Below, in pieces: positions 53,161-62,807 of a stretch of 64,000 bases of DNA (position 1 is the first letter of the stretch; each line of letters opens with the position of its first letter). The position numbers and the translations under genes were made by a program. Source of the stretch: Flavobacteriia bacterium (GTDB lineage: Bacteria > Bacteroidota > Bacteroidia > Flavobacteriales_D > Crocinitomicaceae). Below the pieces are notes generated by a model. That model was given only the letters and a program-made list of their open reading frames with translations. It was not told the origin of the DNA and did no database searches. The stretch is from assembly GCA_009924735.1 (NCBI GenBank), contig RFQZ01000006.1, positions 1 to 64,000 on the forward strand. The letters are read 5' to 3'.

Positions 53161-54429
53161 ATGAATGACATCATTTGTCCAAAATGCAAACAAGCTTTTA
53201 AAATCGACCAAGCAGGTTTTGCTGAAATCCTCAAACAAGTGCGCGATCAACAATTTGACGATGAGTTAAAAAATCGTTTGCAAATTGCTGAAAACGAAAA
53301 ACAAAATGCCGTAAAACTCGCTGAAGCCAACCTGCGAAATGCCCTGCTTCAAGACATCGCAACCAAAGACCAAGAAATCGCAGCATTGAAAGCAAAAAGT
53401 GAAAAAGAACTTTCGGATAAACTCAGCCAAAAAGAACTTGAAATTGTCGAAATGCGCTCCAAAATTCAGAATGCGGAGGTTGAAAAACAACTTGTATTGT
53501 CAGAAGCCACCAAACAACTTGAAAAAGAACGCGACCAATTGACCAACAAAGTCGCAACCATTGAACTGGAAAAACAAAACCTTGAAGGCGCATTGAGACA
53601 ACAATTTACAACAGAACTTCAAAGCCGAGATGCCATCATTAAATACAAGGATGATGAAATTGCCCGGGTCAAAGACATGAAAGCAAAGCTTTCTACGAAA
53701 ATGGTTGGAGAAAGCTTGGAGCAACATTGCGAAATCGAATTCAATAAACTTCGAGCCACCGCATTTCCCAATGCTTATTTTGAAAAAGACAACAACATCG
53801 ATGCAGGGAGCAAGGGAGACTTTATTTTCAGGGAAAACGACGCTGCAGGGAATGAAATCATTTCCATTATGTTTGAGATGAAAAATGAATCCGACACCAC
53901 AGCCACCAAGAAAAAAAATGAAGATTTTTTCAAGGAATTGGACAAAGACCGCAACGAGAAAAAATGTGAATATGCAATATTGGTAACCTTGCTCGATGCC
54001 GACAACGAGTTGTATAACCAGGGAATTGTAGATGTTTCTTACAAATTCCCCAAAATGTATGTGGTAAGACCGCAGTTTTTCATTGCAATCATCACACTCC
54101 TTCGAAATGCAGCGTTGAGCTCACTAAAATACAAAGCTGAACTGGCTTTGGTACGAAGTCAAAACATTGACATCACAAATTTTGAAGATAAAATCAACAA
54201 ATTCAAGGATGGTTTTGCAAGAAATTACGACATCGCAAGCAGAAAATTCAAGGATGCCATTGATGGCATCGACAAAACCATTAAAGAATTGCAAAAAACC
54301 AAAGATGCCTTGTTGTCCTCGGAAAACAACCTCCGTCTCGCCAATGAAAAAACAGAGGATTTAACCATCAAGAAATTAACCCATGGCAATCCCACCATGA
54401 AAGCAAAATTTGACGACCTGAAGGATTAA
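53161..54429 (+). CDS. DUF2130 domain-containing coiled-coil protein
   Basis: The 422-residue protein starts with a small zinc-ribbon-like piece ([20 protein letters not shown], a single CxxC). A long coiled coil follows (about 25-180, rich in E, K and Q), then the DUF2130 domain (about 180-330; [41 protein letters not shown]). It ends in another coiled coil. The globular part, with its acidic and lysine residues, resembles a restriction-endonuclease-like fold and coiled-coil nucleases of RmuC type, but its function is unestablished. Confidence 0.88.
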   Translation: MNDIICPKCKQAFKIDQAGFAEILKQVRDQQFDDELKNRLQIAENEKQNAVKLAEANLRNALLQDIATKDQEIAALKAKSEKELSDKLSQKELEIVEMRSKIQNAEVEKQLVLSEATKQLEKERDQLTNKVATIELEKQNLEGALRQQFTTELQSRDAIIKYKDDEIARVKDMKAKLSTKMVGESLEQHCEIEFNKLRATAFPNAYFEKDNNIDAGSKGDFIFRENDAAGNEIISIMFEMKNESDTTATKKKNEDFFKELDKDRNEKKCEYAILVTLLDADNELYNQGIVDVSYKFPKMYVVRPQFFIAIITLLRNAALSSLKYKAELALVRSQNIDITNFEDKINKFKDGFARNYDIASRKFKDAIDGIDKTIKELQKTKDALLSSENNLRLANEKTEDLTIKKLTHGNPTMKAKFDDLKD

Positions 54430-54474
54430 GCACTTTTCATTCGGTATTATTGAATTATCTTCGCAGAAAAAAGA

Positions 54475-55143
54475 TTGGGAAAGGACAAACTCAGGAAATT
54501 TGCCGCGATAAAAACCTTCGACAACGTACTCGAACCTGTACGTGGGGAATCCTTCCCCATCAAAGGCAATTGGCGAAAAGATTTTTTTAAAAACGACAAC
54601 CCCATTGTCGTTGAATTGGGCTGTGGAAAAGGCGAGTATTCCGTAGGAATGGGAAAAATGTTCCCAGATGTGAATTACATTGGGGTAGACATCAAAGGAA
54701 ACAGAATTTTCATTGGCGCCAAACAAGCCATTGAAGAAAAAATCTACAACGTTGGTTTTTTGCGTACCCGAATTGATTTCATTGAGGCATATTTTGGTCC
54801 CGAAGAAGTAGATGAGATTTGGCTTACCTTCTCAGATCCACAACCCAACAAACCCAGAAAAAGACTCTCCTCTCCCCTCTTCATTCACCGCTATCGCAAT
54901 TTTTTAAAGAAAGGGGGACGCGTACACGTTAAAACGGACAGCGATCTTTTGTTTGATTACACCTTGGAACAAATAGAATCCGAAGGCTATGAACCCTTGG
55001 ACATCCGGACCGATTTATATGCAACACTCGCCACGGAATCCGATGCAGAAAAATCGCAAATCTTTAGCATTCAGACCTACTATGAGAAACTCTTTTCTTC
55101 GAAAGGACACATCATAAAATACGCATGTTTTAAGATTCATTAA
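54475..55143 (+). CDS. trmB: tRNA (guanine-N7-)-methyltransferase
   Basis: TrmB makes m7G46 in tRNA. The 222-residue protein has the SAM motif VVELGCGKGEYSVGM (about residues 43-57), GVDIKGNRIFIGAKQA, and the TrmB signature FSDPQPNKPRKRLSSPLF. It starts at TTG (54475): the N-terminus GKDKLRKFAAIKTF matches the family start, and no ATG lies between it and the SAM domain. A TATCTTCG box at 54456-54463 lies 11 nt upstream. It is followed by the hydrolase gene 13 bp downstream. Confidence 0.94.
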   Translation: MGKDKLRKFAAIKTFDNVLEPVRGESFPIKGNWRKDFFKNDNPIVVELGCGKGEYSVGMGKMFPDVNYIGVDIKGNRIFIGAKQAIEEKIYNVGFLRTRIDFIEAYFGPEEVDEIWLTFSDPQPNKPRKRLSSPLFIHRYRNFLKKGGRVHVKTDSDLLFDYTLEQIESEGYEPLDIRTDLYATLATESDAEKSQIFSIQTYYEKLFSSKGHIIKYACFKIH

Positions 55144-55156
55144 ACCAAATTCCGCG

Positions 55157-55987
55157 ATGGAACCCCAAAACCTCAAAAACAGCACCTACATCGGGTCTAT
55201 GGGCAGAAAAAGCTTATTCGACCTTGAAATCCCATCCAATTGGAACCGCGAAATGTTGATTTTTGTACACGGTTTCATGGGATTTAAAGATTGGGGGGCG
55301 TGGCATTTGGTTCAGGATTATTTTGTCTCCAAAGGATATGGTTTCGCCAAATTCAACCTTTCTCACAACGGGGGTACCGCGGAAAACGGAATTGATTTCC
55401 CTGATGAAGAAGCCTTCGCAAGAAACACGTATTCAATAGAAATTCAAGATGTCATACTTTTTCAAGCACACCTCACTTCCCTTGTCAGCGAGCCTTATAA
55501 AACCACGTTGATTGGTCATTCACGCGGAGGAGGAGCCGTGCTTTTGAGTGCACAATACCGTATGCCCGACCGCCTGGTGATGTGGGCAAGCATCTCCGAC
55601 ATTGAAATGAGATTTCAAAAAAACGAGGCCTTAACACAATGGGAAAAGGAAGGCGTAAGAACCGTGAGAAATGGAAGGACGATGCAGGATTTACCTCAGT
55701 TCTTCGAACTCTATCTTGATTATGAAAAAAACAAAACGACCTTAGACATCCAAAAAGTTTGTAAACAATTGACGATTCCGACCTGTGTTGTGCATGGTTC
55801 TGCAGACGATTCGGTTTCCATCGAGGAAGGAAAGAACCTTGCTTTGTGGTTGAACACGCCTTTGCATACCATTGAAAAAGCAAACCATGTATTTGGCACC
55901 AAACACCCCTGGAATGCCTCGGTGCTTTCCAAAAGCATGACAAGGACTTGTGAAATCACACAATCTTTTATCGAGAAAAATAGATAA
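55157..55987 (+). CDS. alpha/beta hydrolase
   Basis: The 276-residue protein has the alpha/beta-hydrolase order. The oxyanion-hole region is FVHGFMGFKDWGAW (about 37-50), the nucleophile elbow is GHSRGG with Ser 122, an acid is in VHGSADDSVS (about 214-223), and the catalytic His is in KANHVFGTKHPW. The VHGFMGFKDWGA stretch suggests a serine esterase or aminopeptidase-like subgroup. The substrate is unknown; there is no signal peptide. It follows trmB and ends about 40 bp before the SRP RNA gene. Confidence 0.85.
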   Translation: MEPQNLKNSTYIGSMGRKSLFDLEIPSNWNREMLIFVHGFMGFKDWGAWHLVQDYFVSKGYGFAKFNLSHNGGTAENGIDFPDEEAFARNTYSIEIQDVILFQAHLTSLVSEPYKTTLIGHSRGGGAVLLSAQYRMPDRLVMWASISDIEMRFQKNEALTQWEKEGVRTVRNGRTMQDLPQFFELYLDYEKNKTTLDIQKVCKQLTIPTCVVHGSADDSVSIEEGKNLALWLNTPLHTIEKANHVFGTKHPWNASVLSKSMTRTCEITQSFIEKNR

Positions 55988-56013
55988 TTTTTCTTGTTTT
56001 GGTCAAATCTACC

Positions 56014-56021
56014 TACATTTG
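56014..56021 (+). promoter_or_regulatory. TACATTTG -7 element of the SRP RNA gene
   Basis: This is an exact TAnnTTTG match 6 nt before the first base of the predicted RNA (56028), with a TTG at 55994-55996 as a possible -33 element. The geometry agrees with known promoters of the phylum and can serve as the local reference for spacing from -7 box to transcription start. Confidence 0.75.
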
Positions 56022-56027
56022 CAGATA

Positions 56028-56123
56028 GGGTAAGTCTTTTACGACCAGCTCCCTCTTAACCCTCCAGGACGGGAACGTAGCAAAGGCAGGAGGTTGTAGC
56101 GGTGCGATAGAAGTAGCTTACCC
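56028..56123 (+). ncRNA. ffs: small bacterial signal recognition particle RNA (4.5S-type)
   Basis: GGGTAAG (56028-56034) pairs with CTTACCC (56117-56123), closing a single long hairpin of about 96 nt. The apical region reads CTCCAGGACGGGAACGTAGC then AAAGGCAGGAG, closely matching the conserved SRP domain IV loop of E. coli 4.5S RNA (CAGGTCCGGAAGGAAGCAG, CAAGGCAG), with the GGGAACG apical loop and flanking asymmetric loop. A T-rich run (56124-56133) follows as terminator. The RNA binds Ffh and docks with FtsY, which is encoded 12 kb away. Confidence 0.88.
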
Positions 56124-56148
56124 TTCTTTTTTTAACCCTTTTCGAGCC

Positions 56149-56439
56149 ATGAAAATCATTCTACCTTGCCTTTTTTTGCTTTGTATTTTTGGTTGTTCAA
56201 AACGCACAGCTTGTTCGAATGCGGTATCCGGCACCATGAAAAACAGAAGTGGATTGGATGGTTGCCAATGGGTCATTGAAGCCAACGACAAAGTATACGA
56301 ACCTATGAATTTGCATGATTTCAACAGCGAATTATTGGTGGACAACACGAAGGTTGTTTTTTCCTTCGAATCCTTTCCGGTTGCGTCCATTTGCATGATG
56401 GGGGAAACCATAAAATTGAACTGTTTAGAAAAGAAATAG
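56149..56439 (+). CDS. small hypothetical lipoprotein
   Basis: The 96-residue protein has a lipoprotein signal (MKIILPCLFLLCIFGC, Cys 16). The mature part has four more cysteines (in RTACSN, LDGCQW, SICMMG and LNCLEK), so two disulfides are possible. Beta-prone segments (DGCQWVIEANDKVYEP, TKVVFSFESFPV) suggest a small barrel or sandwich. No family is recognised. It follows the SRP RNA and precedes the metal-efflux operon by 33 bp, close enough to share its transcript. Confidence 0.65.
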   Translation: MKIILPCLFLLCIFGCSKRTACSNAVSGTMKNRSGLDGCQWVIEANDKVYEPMNLHDFNSELLVDNTKVVFSFESFPVASICMMGETIKLNCLEKK

Positions 56440-56472
56440 TGCATAACGACCCTAAACAGCTTTTTTAAAAAC

Positions 56473-59400
56473 ATGCTCAACCACATCATTTCGTTTTCAA
56501 TTAAAAACAAACTCATTATTGGGCTTTTTATCATTGGACTCATCGGCTATGGCAGTTATCAATTTACCAAACTCCCAATTGATGCTGTTCCAGACATTAC
56601 GGACAATCAGGTTCAAGTGATAACCACCGCGCCCTCACTTGGCGCTCCAGACATTGAAAGACTGATTACTTTTCCCATTGAACAAGCCAACAGCAACATT
56701 CCCGGAATAAAGGAAATACGTAGTTTTTCACGTTTCGGGCTTTCACTTATCACAATTGTTTTCGAGGATGATGTTGACATTTATTGGGCCAGACAACAGG
56801 TAAGCGAACGATTAACACAGGCACAAAGCCAGATTCCTAAAAGCTTAGGCACCCCCGTTTTGGCACCGGTAACATCGGGTTTGGGCGAAATTTATCAATA
56901 TGTAATACGGGCCAAAGGTGTATATAAATTAAAATACGATGCTACAGAATTAAGAACCATGCAAGATTGGGTGGTCAGAAGGCAATTGCTAGGGGTTAAA
57001 GGAGTGGCCGACGTTAGCAGCTTTGGAGGTAAGTTGAAACAGTTCGAAATTGCTGTAGATGCGAATAAACTTCAAGCCTTAAACATTACCATCAATGATA
57101 TTTTTACTGCGGTAGAAAACAACAACGAAAATACGGGAGGGGCTTACATTGAGAGGAAATCAACGGTAATGTACATAAGAAGTGAAGGGCTTATCGGAAA
57201 CATCGACGACATCAAAAACATCGTTGTCAAGAACACTTCTGAAGGGATTCCAATTCTAATTAATGATGTCGCAGAGGTAAAAATTGGCAATGCAATTAGG
57301 TATGGCGCTATGACCTACAATGATGAAGGTGAATGTGTAGGAGCCGTAGTTATGATGTTAAAAGGTGAGAACAGTAATGAGGTGATTAAAAACGTAAAAG
57401 ATAGAATTACACAAATTCAAAAAACCCTACCGAAAGGTATTGTCATTGAACCGTTTTTAGACCGAACAAAAATGGTAAACAGCGCCATTGGAACCGTTGA
57501 GAATAATTTAATGGAGGGTGCGCTCATCGTGATTTTTGTCTTGGTGTTATTCTTGGGGAATTTTAGGGCTGGATTGCTCGTTGCATCTGTAATCCCATTG
57601 GCCTTACTATTTGCCGTTATTATGATGAACCTATTCGGCGTGAGTGGGAACCTCATGAGTTTAGGAGCATTGGATTTCGGATTGATTGTAGATGGGGCGG
57701 TAATCATTGTTGAGGCAGTAATGCACAGTTTGGTTCATAGTAAAAAAACAAACGCAATTGGAGGAATCGGCCAAAATGAAATGGACACGACGGTTAAACG
57801 TTCAGCCAGCAGAATGATGAACAGTGCTGTGTTTGGACAGATCATTATCCTTGTCGTCTATTTACCCATTTTTGCACTGGAAGGTATTGAAGGGAAAATG
57901 TTTAAGCCCATGGCACAGACCGTCGCTTTTGCATTGTTAGGTGCGTTTTTACTTTCCTTGACTTACATTCCCATGATGAGCGCTTTATTTCTCTCTAAAA
58001 ATTCAGCTTACAAAAAGAATTTGTCAGACCGAATGATGGAATTTTTCATTCGCATTCATCAAAACACCCTAGGCAAGGCATTGAAATACCCCAAAACCAT
58101 TTTAACTATAGCAATGTCGTTCATGGCCATTTCATTTTTCGTGTTTTCTAGAATGGGTGGAGAATTTATTCCCGAATTACCTGAAGGAGATTTTGCAGTG
58201 GAAACAAGATTGTTAACAGGTTCAAATATACATACCACGGTTGATGCTTGCTTAAAATCTGCGCATATTCTGAAAAAATTTCCCGAGGTGAAAAAAGTAG
58301 TTGGCAAAATTGGAAGCGGTGAAATACCCACTGACCCAATGCCTATGGAAGCTGCTGACCTGATTGTCGTTTTAAAAGACAAGTCTGAATGGACCACAGC
58401 AAGTTCATACAATCAGTTATCCGAAAAAATGGCAAAAGCGCTGGAAGATGTCCCAGGGATTCAATATGGTTTTCAATATCCTGTTGCTATGCGATTTAAT
58501 GAATTAATGACGGGATCAAAACAAGACGTTGTATGTAAAATTTTTGGTGAAAACCTAGATACCCTTGCCAAATATTCCAAACAATTGGGTACCGTAGCCA
58601 AGAAAATAAAAGGCGCCCAAGAAATTTATGTTGAAACTGTCAATGGTTTACCACAACTTATTATCAAATACAGACAAAGTGCGATTGCACAATACGGTTT
58701 GAATATTTCAGACATCAATCGAGTGGTTAACATCGCTTTTGCAGGTCAAAGCAGCGGACAAGTTTTTGAGGACGAAAAACGATTTGATTTAGTGGTACGT
58801 CTTGCTGGAGATAAGCGGCAAAAACTAGAAGACGTTCAAAACCTGCTGATCCCTACCCCATCAGGAATACAAGTTCCATTACACCAGGTTGCAGATGTTT
58901 CCTTAAAAGAAAGTGTCAATCAAATACAGCGGGAAGATGCAAAACGGAGAATTGTTGTAGGTTTTAATGTGAAAGACAGAGATGTGCAAAGCATTGTCAA
59001 AGATTTACAAACCAATGTCAATAAAGAAATCAAACTCCCCGCAGGTTATTATGTAACTTATGGGGGGGCTTTTGAGAATTTAGAGGTCGCAAAAAAACGT
59101 CTCTCCATTGCCGTACCCCTTTCACTGCTGCTGATTTTTTTATTTTTGTATTTCGCCTTTGGCTCCATCCAACAAGGATTGCTTATCTATTCGGCCATTC
59201 CCCTTTCTACCATTGGAGGCATCCTTTTCTTATCTTTAAGAGGCATGCCATTTAGCATCAGTGCTGGGATCGGTTTCATTGCTTTATTTGGCGTGGCGGT
59301 ATTGAATGGGATTGTATTGATTGCTGAATTTAATCGTTTGAGAGATGAAGGCGAAACAGATTCAAAAAACATCGTTTTGCTGGGAACAAAACACCGTTTA

Positions 59401-60822
59401 CGCCCGGTGCTAATGACCGCATTCGTAGCCTCGCTTGGTTTTTTACCCATGGCACTTAGCCAAGGGGCTGGCGCTGAAGTCCAACGCCCACTTGCTACCG
59501 TTGTCATCGGAGGATTGTTAACAGCCACTTTCTTGACTTTGATTGTTTTGCCTATCCTCTATGTACTTTTGGATAAACTGGGCAAGAAAAAAACGTCTAA
59601 CAAGACAAGCATACCGACCCTTATGGTTATCCTAATTTTCACTTTTCACAATGTGAATGCGCAACCCGAAATCACGTTAAAAGCAGCTTTAGACAGCGCA
59701 TTGCAAAACAATTTATCCATAAGAAACGCAAAATTAGAAGCTGAAATTCAAAAAAACATGATGGGAGCCACGCTCGACCTCCCTCAAACGAATGTATCCT
59801 TTGAATATGGACAAATCAATTCCTTTTACAACGATACCAAATTTGGGATTTCGCAATCCCTAAATTTCCCAACCGTCTACAAAAGACAGAAATTGATTCA
59901 AAAAGAAACTTTTACCAACGCTTTACTCATAATGGGAAAAAAGGAGGCAGAACTTAAAAGAGAGGTCACCCTTGCATTTTACCAATTACGATACCTTCAG
60001 GAAAAACTACGGATTCTCTCCAAAATTGACAGTTTGTATTCTTCATTTTTGGATAAAATCAACCTTCGCTATGCCAAGGGTGAAACAAATGCCATAGAAA
60101 AAATTACGGCGGAAACACAGCTTGGTGAAATAACTTCGCAACAAAAGCTCTTAAAAGCGGACATCGAATCCCTTATTCTTCAATTCCAATGGTTACTTAA
60201 TACCCAAAAAAAATACCTTCCTTACCCAAAAGAACCTAACCTGGTTTTCATTGAAATCTTGGACACCACTGCCTTAAGAAAACATCCGGAGATAAAAACA
60301 CTTGAACAAGAAAACAAACTGTCGCTGGAAAACACCGCTTTGGAAAAATCTAAATTATTACCAACCCTCAACCTCGGCTATGGAAACCAAAGCATGTTAG
60401 GTGTAGGGGCAAACAACCAATTATATTCAAGCAGTACAAGATTTCACTCGCTCCAATTTGGGATTGGTGTACCCTTATTCTTTAAACCCCAACGATCAAG
60501 AATACAAGTAAGCAACGTGGCACAATTGATTTCACAAAACAATTATTTGTTGGGAATTGGAAAGATTCAATCTGAATGGGAAAGTAATCAAATGAAATAT
60601 AAGGCGCAACGAACAAACGTTGCGTATTATGAAGAAATTGCCTTAAAAAATGCCGCATTAATTACGAAGATTGCGGACTTACAGTTTAGTAATGGCGATA
60701 TTAATTATTTAGAATGGACACAATTGATAAACCAAAACATTTCTATTCAAAGCAATTATGCAGATGCCATTTACAACCTAAATACAACGATTATCCAACT
60801 CAACTACTTAACCAATCCTTAA
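56473..60822 (+). CDS. heavy-metal efflux RND pump fused to a TolC/CzcC-like outer-membrane channel
   Basis: The 1449-residue protein combines two parts. Residues 1 to about 1035 are a complete CzcA/CusA-type RND transporter (MLNHIISFSIKNKLIIGLF..., PIDAVPDITDNQVQV). In TM4, D401, D407 and E414 (ALDFGLIVDGAVIIVE) match the CzcA-type (Zn, Co, Cd) proton-relay pattern better than the Cu/Ag CusA type. After a lysine-rich stretch (KKKTSNK), residues 1047-1063 form a hydrophobic run ending VNA, resembling a signal peptide cut before Q1064. Residues 1064-1449 are an outer-membrane efflux protein (ITLKAALDSALQNNLSIRNAKLEAE). The fusion type is known in Bacteroidota; the metal is inferred. The adaptor gene follows 2 bp on. 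Confidence 0.92.
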   Translation: MLNHIISFSIKNKLIIGLFIIGLIGYGSYQFTKLPIDAVPDITDNQVQVITTAPSLGAPDIERLITFPIEQANSNIPGIKEIRSFSRFGLSLITIVFEDDVDIYWARQQVSERLTQAQSQIPKSLGTPVLAPVTSGLGEIYQYVIRAKGVYKLKYDATELRTMQDWVVRRQLLGVKGVADVSSFGGKLKQFEIAVDANKLQALNITINDIFTAVENNNENTGGAYIERKSTVMYIRSEGLIGNIDDIKNIVVKNTSEGIPILINDVAEVKIGNAIRYGAMTYNDEGECVGAVVMMLKGENSNEVIKNVKDRITQIQKTLPKGIVIEPFLDRTKMVNSAIGTVENNLMEGALIVIFVLVLFLGNFRAGLLVASVIPLALLFAVIMMNLFGVSGNLMSLGALDFGLIVDGAVIIVEAVMHSLVHSKKTNAIGGIGQNEMDTTVKRSASRMMNSAVFGQIIILVVYLPIFALEGIEGKMFKPMAQTVAFALLGAFLLSLTYIPMMSALFLSKNSAYKKNLSDRMMEFFIRIHQNTLGKALKYPKTILTIAMSFMAISFFVFSRMGGEFIPELPEGDFAVETRLLTGSNIHTTVDACLKSAHILKKFPEVKKVVGKIGSGEIPTDPMPMEAADLIVVLKDKSEWTTASSYNQLSEKMAKALEDVPGIQYGFQYPVAMRFNELMTGSKQDVVCKIFGENLDTLAKYSKQLGTVAKKIKGAQEIYVETVNGLPQLIIKYRQSAIAQYGLNISDINRVVNIAFAGQSSGQVFEDEKRFDLVVRLAGDKRQKLEDVQNLLIPTPSGIQVPLHQVADVSLKESVNQIQREDAKRRIVVGFNVKDRDVQSIVKDLQTNVNKEIKLPAGYYVTYGGAFENLEVAKKRLSIAVPLSLLLIFLFLYFAFGSIQQGLLIYSAIPLSTIGGILFLSLRGMPFSISAGIGFIALFGVAVLNGIVLIAEFNRLRDEGETDSKNIVLLGTKHRLRPVLMTAFVASLGFLPMALSQGAGAEVQRPLATVVIGGLLTATFLTLIVLPILYVLLDKLGKKKTSNKTSIPTLMVILIFTFHNVNAQPEITLKAALDSALQNNLSIRNAKLEAEIQKNMMGATLDLPQTNVSFEYGQINSFYNDTKFGISQSLNFPTVYKRQKLIQKETFTNALLIMGKKEAELKREVTLAFYQLRYLQEKLRILSKIDSLYSSFLDKINLRYAKGETNAIEKITAETQLGEITSQQKLLKADIESLILQFQWLLNTQKKYLPYPKEPNLVFIEILDTTALRKHPEIKTLEQENKLSLENTALEKSKLLPTLNLGYGNQSMLGVGANNQLYSSSTRFHSLQFGIGVPLFFKPQRSRIQVSNVAQLISQNNYLLGIGKIQSEWESNQMKYKAQRTNVAYYEEIALKNAALITKIADLQFSNGDINYLEWTQLINQNISIQSNYADAIYNLNTTIIQLNYLTNP

Positions 60823-60824
60823 AA

Positions 60825-61955
60825 ATGAAAGTCAAATTTGTACTTTTTTTATCTTTAGCACTCCTCTTAGCTTGTCAAAACAAAGCGCCAAAAAGTGTCA
60901 AAAAGGAAGTGATTTCGACTGGAAACTCAATTGAGCTGACAGATGCCCAACTTAACAATGCAGACATTAAACTTGGCAAAATCGAATGTAAAACGATCCC
61001 AACGAGAATCAAGGTGAATGGAAAGATTGAGGTCCCCCCTCAAAACATGATTTCTATCAGCGTTCCCCTAGGTGGGTATCTAAAAAACACAAAACTTCTT
61101 CCAGGAATGCAAATTCACAAGGGTGAGATTCTTGCCGTTATGGAAGACCAACAATACATTCAACTCCAAGAAGATTTTCTGATTGCGAAAGCACAATTAT
61201 CTACCATAGAAGAGGAATACAAGCGACAAAAAGATTTGAATCAAAACAAAGCCGCCAGTGACAAAGTCTTTCAAAATGCACAATCTTCCTATCTATCTCA
61301 GAAAATCATCATTAGATCACTCTCTGAGAAGTTAAAAATGATTGGCATTAACCCAAATCGGCTCAATGAAAACACCCTGTCAAGTACCATTAAAATCGTT
61401 TCCCCAATCAATGGGTTTGTCTCCCAAGTTAAGGTGAACATCGGAAAATACGTTGCCCCCTCCGATGTAATGTTTGAACTCATTGATCCGACAGACATTC
61501 ATTTATCGCTTACACTTTTTGAAAAAGATTTAAAAAACATATCCATTGGACAAAAGCTCTATGCTTACAACAATTTTGACCTTGAAAAAAAATACCTATG
61601 TCAAATTTTAGTCATTGGAAACGATGTTACGCCTGAACGAACCATTCAAATTCAATGTCATTTTAATTCATATGAAAAAAACTTAATTCCAGGAATGTAT
61701 ATGAATGCCGACATAGAAGTGGGATATAAAAATGCATACGCAATTCCTACAGATGCCATCGTTTTGTATGAAGGTGGTTACTATGTTTTCACACAGATTC
61801 ATAAACATTTGTTCGAGATGAACAAGATAACCGTTCAAAACACACAAAACGACCTGACGCAAATTACATTTGTAGACCACCAAGATTTGAAGAACAAAAC
61901 GTTCGTTACCCAAAACGCATATACTTTGTTAATGAAAATGAAAAACAAGGAATAA
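60825..61955 (+). CDS. periplasmic adaptor of the heavy-metal RND efflux system
   Basis: From the ATG at 60825 the product has 376 residues, with a lipoprotein signal MKVKFVLFLSLALLLAC (Cys 17); the frame opening at 60714 lies inside the pump gene. The mature protein shows a CusB/CzcB-type membrane-fusion layout: a lipoyl-like half-motif (GYLKNTKLLPGMQIHKGEILAVME), a helical hairpin (DFLIAKAQLSTIEEEYKRQKD), the second lipoyl half (STIKIVSPINGFVSQVKVNIGKYV) and beta-barrel strands ending GMYMNADIEVGYKN. No metal-binding N-terminal extension is evident. It links the pump to the channel domain fused to it. Confidence 0.92.
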   Translation: MKVKFVLFLSLALLLACQNKAPKSVKKEVISTGNSIELTDAQLNNADIKLGKIECKTIPTRIKVNGKIEVPPQNMISISVPLGGYLKNTKLLPGMQIHKGEILAVMEDQQYIQLQEDFLIAKAQLSTIEEEYKRQKDLNQNKAASDKVFQNAQSSYLSQKIIIRSLSEKLKMIGINPNRLNENTLSSTIKIVSPINGFVSQVKVNIGKYVAPSDVMFELIDPTDIHLSLTLFEKDLKNISIGQKLYAYNNFDLEKKYLCQILVIGNDVTPERTIQIQCHFNSYEKNLIPGMYMNADIEVGYKNAYAIPTDAIVLYEGGYYVFTQIHKHLFEMNKITVQNTQNDLTQITFVDHQDLKNKTFVTQNAYTLLMKMKNKE

Positions 61956-61979
61956 GCTTATATTTTTTAATCACGTCTT

Positions 61980-62807
61980 ATGAGAACCCTTTTAAACACC
62001 CTTGTCCTGAGCATGCTTCTTTTTTCTTGCCAAAGTCAATCGGTCAAGAATGATACGCACAAAGAAGAGCCGAAAAAAGCATCTGAGGAAACCCCAAATT
62101 TCATAAACCCAACTGGAAATACCATCACCTCGCGTTTCAATTTACCCGAAGGATATGACTACACCCATCTACAGGAAGATTCTTGGGGGGCTTTTCTGCG
62201 GGATCTGCCGCTCAAACCCGATGGTTCAGTAGTGAAAAAATACAACGGAGAAACAAAACCAAATTTTCAAACCTATTTAGCCGTGGTTAACCTTCCCATC
62301 GGACATAAAGATTTACACCAATGTGCCGATGCTGTGATGCGACTGAGGGCAGATTACCTTTTCAGCCAGTCAAGATTTAACGAGATTTCATTTCGTCAAG
62401 CAAGCGGAAAAACACTCAAGTATTCCACTTGGTTAGGAGGTAAAACACCTGATAAAAACAATCTTTGGACCTATTTAGAATCTGTTTTCAATACTGCCAA
62501 TACCACCTCGCTCGATCAGCAATTAAAACTTAAAGCCATAGAAACCCTTGAGATTGGGGACGTTTTCATCACTAAACCCATGAATGGGCAATTATATGGC
62601 CATGCCATCATTGTTGTAGATAAATGCATGAACAAAGAAGGCAAAGTTAAATTCATATTGGCTCAAAGCTTCATGCCAGCTCAAGAGATTCAAATCTTAG
62701 ACAACCCTTTACAGCCTGGATGTCCTTGGTATGACCTTGATTTTGGGCAAACGATTCAAACCCCTGATTGGAGTTTTACTTCCAATCAATTAAAATCATT
62801 TGAATGA
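61980..62807 (+). CDS. DUF4846 family lipoprotein
   Basis: The 275-residue protein has a lipoprotein signal (MRTLLNTLVLSMLLFSC, Cys 17) and a KE-rich linker. It then has the DUF4846 pattern: WGAFLRDLPLKPDGSVV, NFQTYLAVVNLPIGHKDLHQ, CADAVMRLRADYLFSQ. The family is frequent in Bacteroidota and of unknown function; the conserved polar core suggests a cell-wall or sugar ligand. It is coupled by a 4-bp overlap to the Kazal-like lipoprotein gene, and lies 24 bp after the metal-efflux adaptor. Confidence 0.85.
   Translation: MRTLLNTLVLSMLLFSCQSQSVKNDTHKEEPKKASEETPNFINPTGNTITSRFNLPEGYDYTHLQEDSWGAFLRDLPLKPDGSVVKKYNGETKPNFQTYLAVVNLPIGHKDLHQCADAVMRLRADYLFSQSRFNEISFRQASGKTLKYSTWLGGKTPDKNNLWTYLESVFNTANTTSLDQQLKLKAIETLEIGDVFITKPMNGQLYGHAIIVVDKCMNKEGKVKFILAQSFMPAQEIQILDNPLQPGCPWYDLDFGQTIQTPDWSFTSNQLKSFE

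Noticed and set aside
55485-55943. 152-residue minus-strand ORF and overlapping frames
   Set aside because: Antisense to the alpha/beta hydrolase with its intact catalytic motifs.
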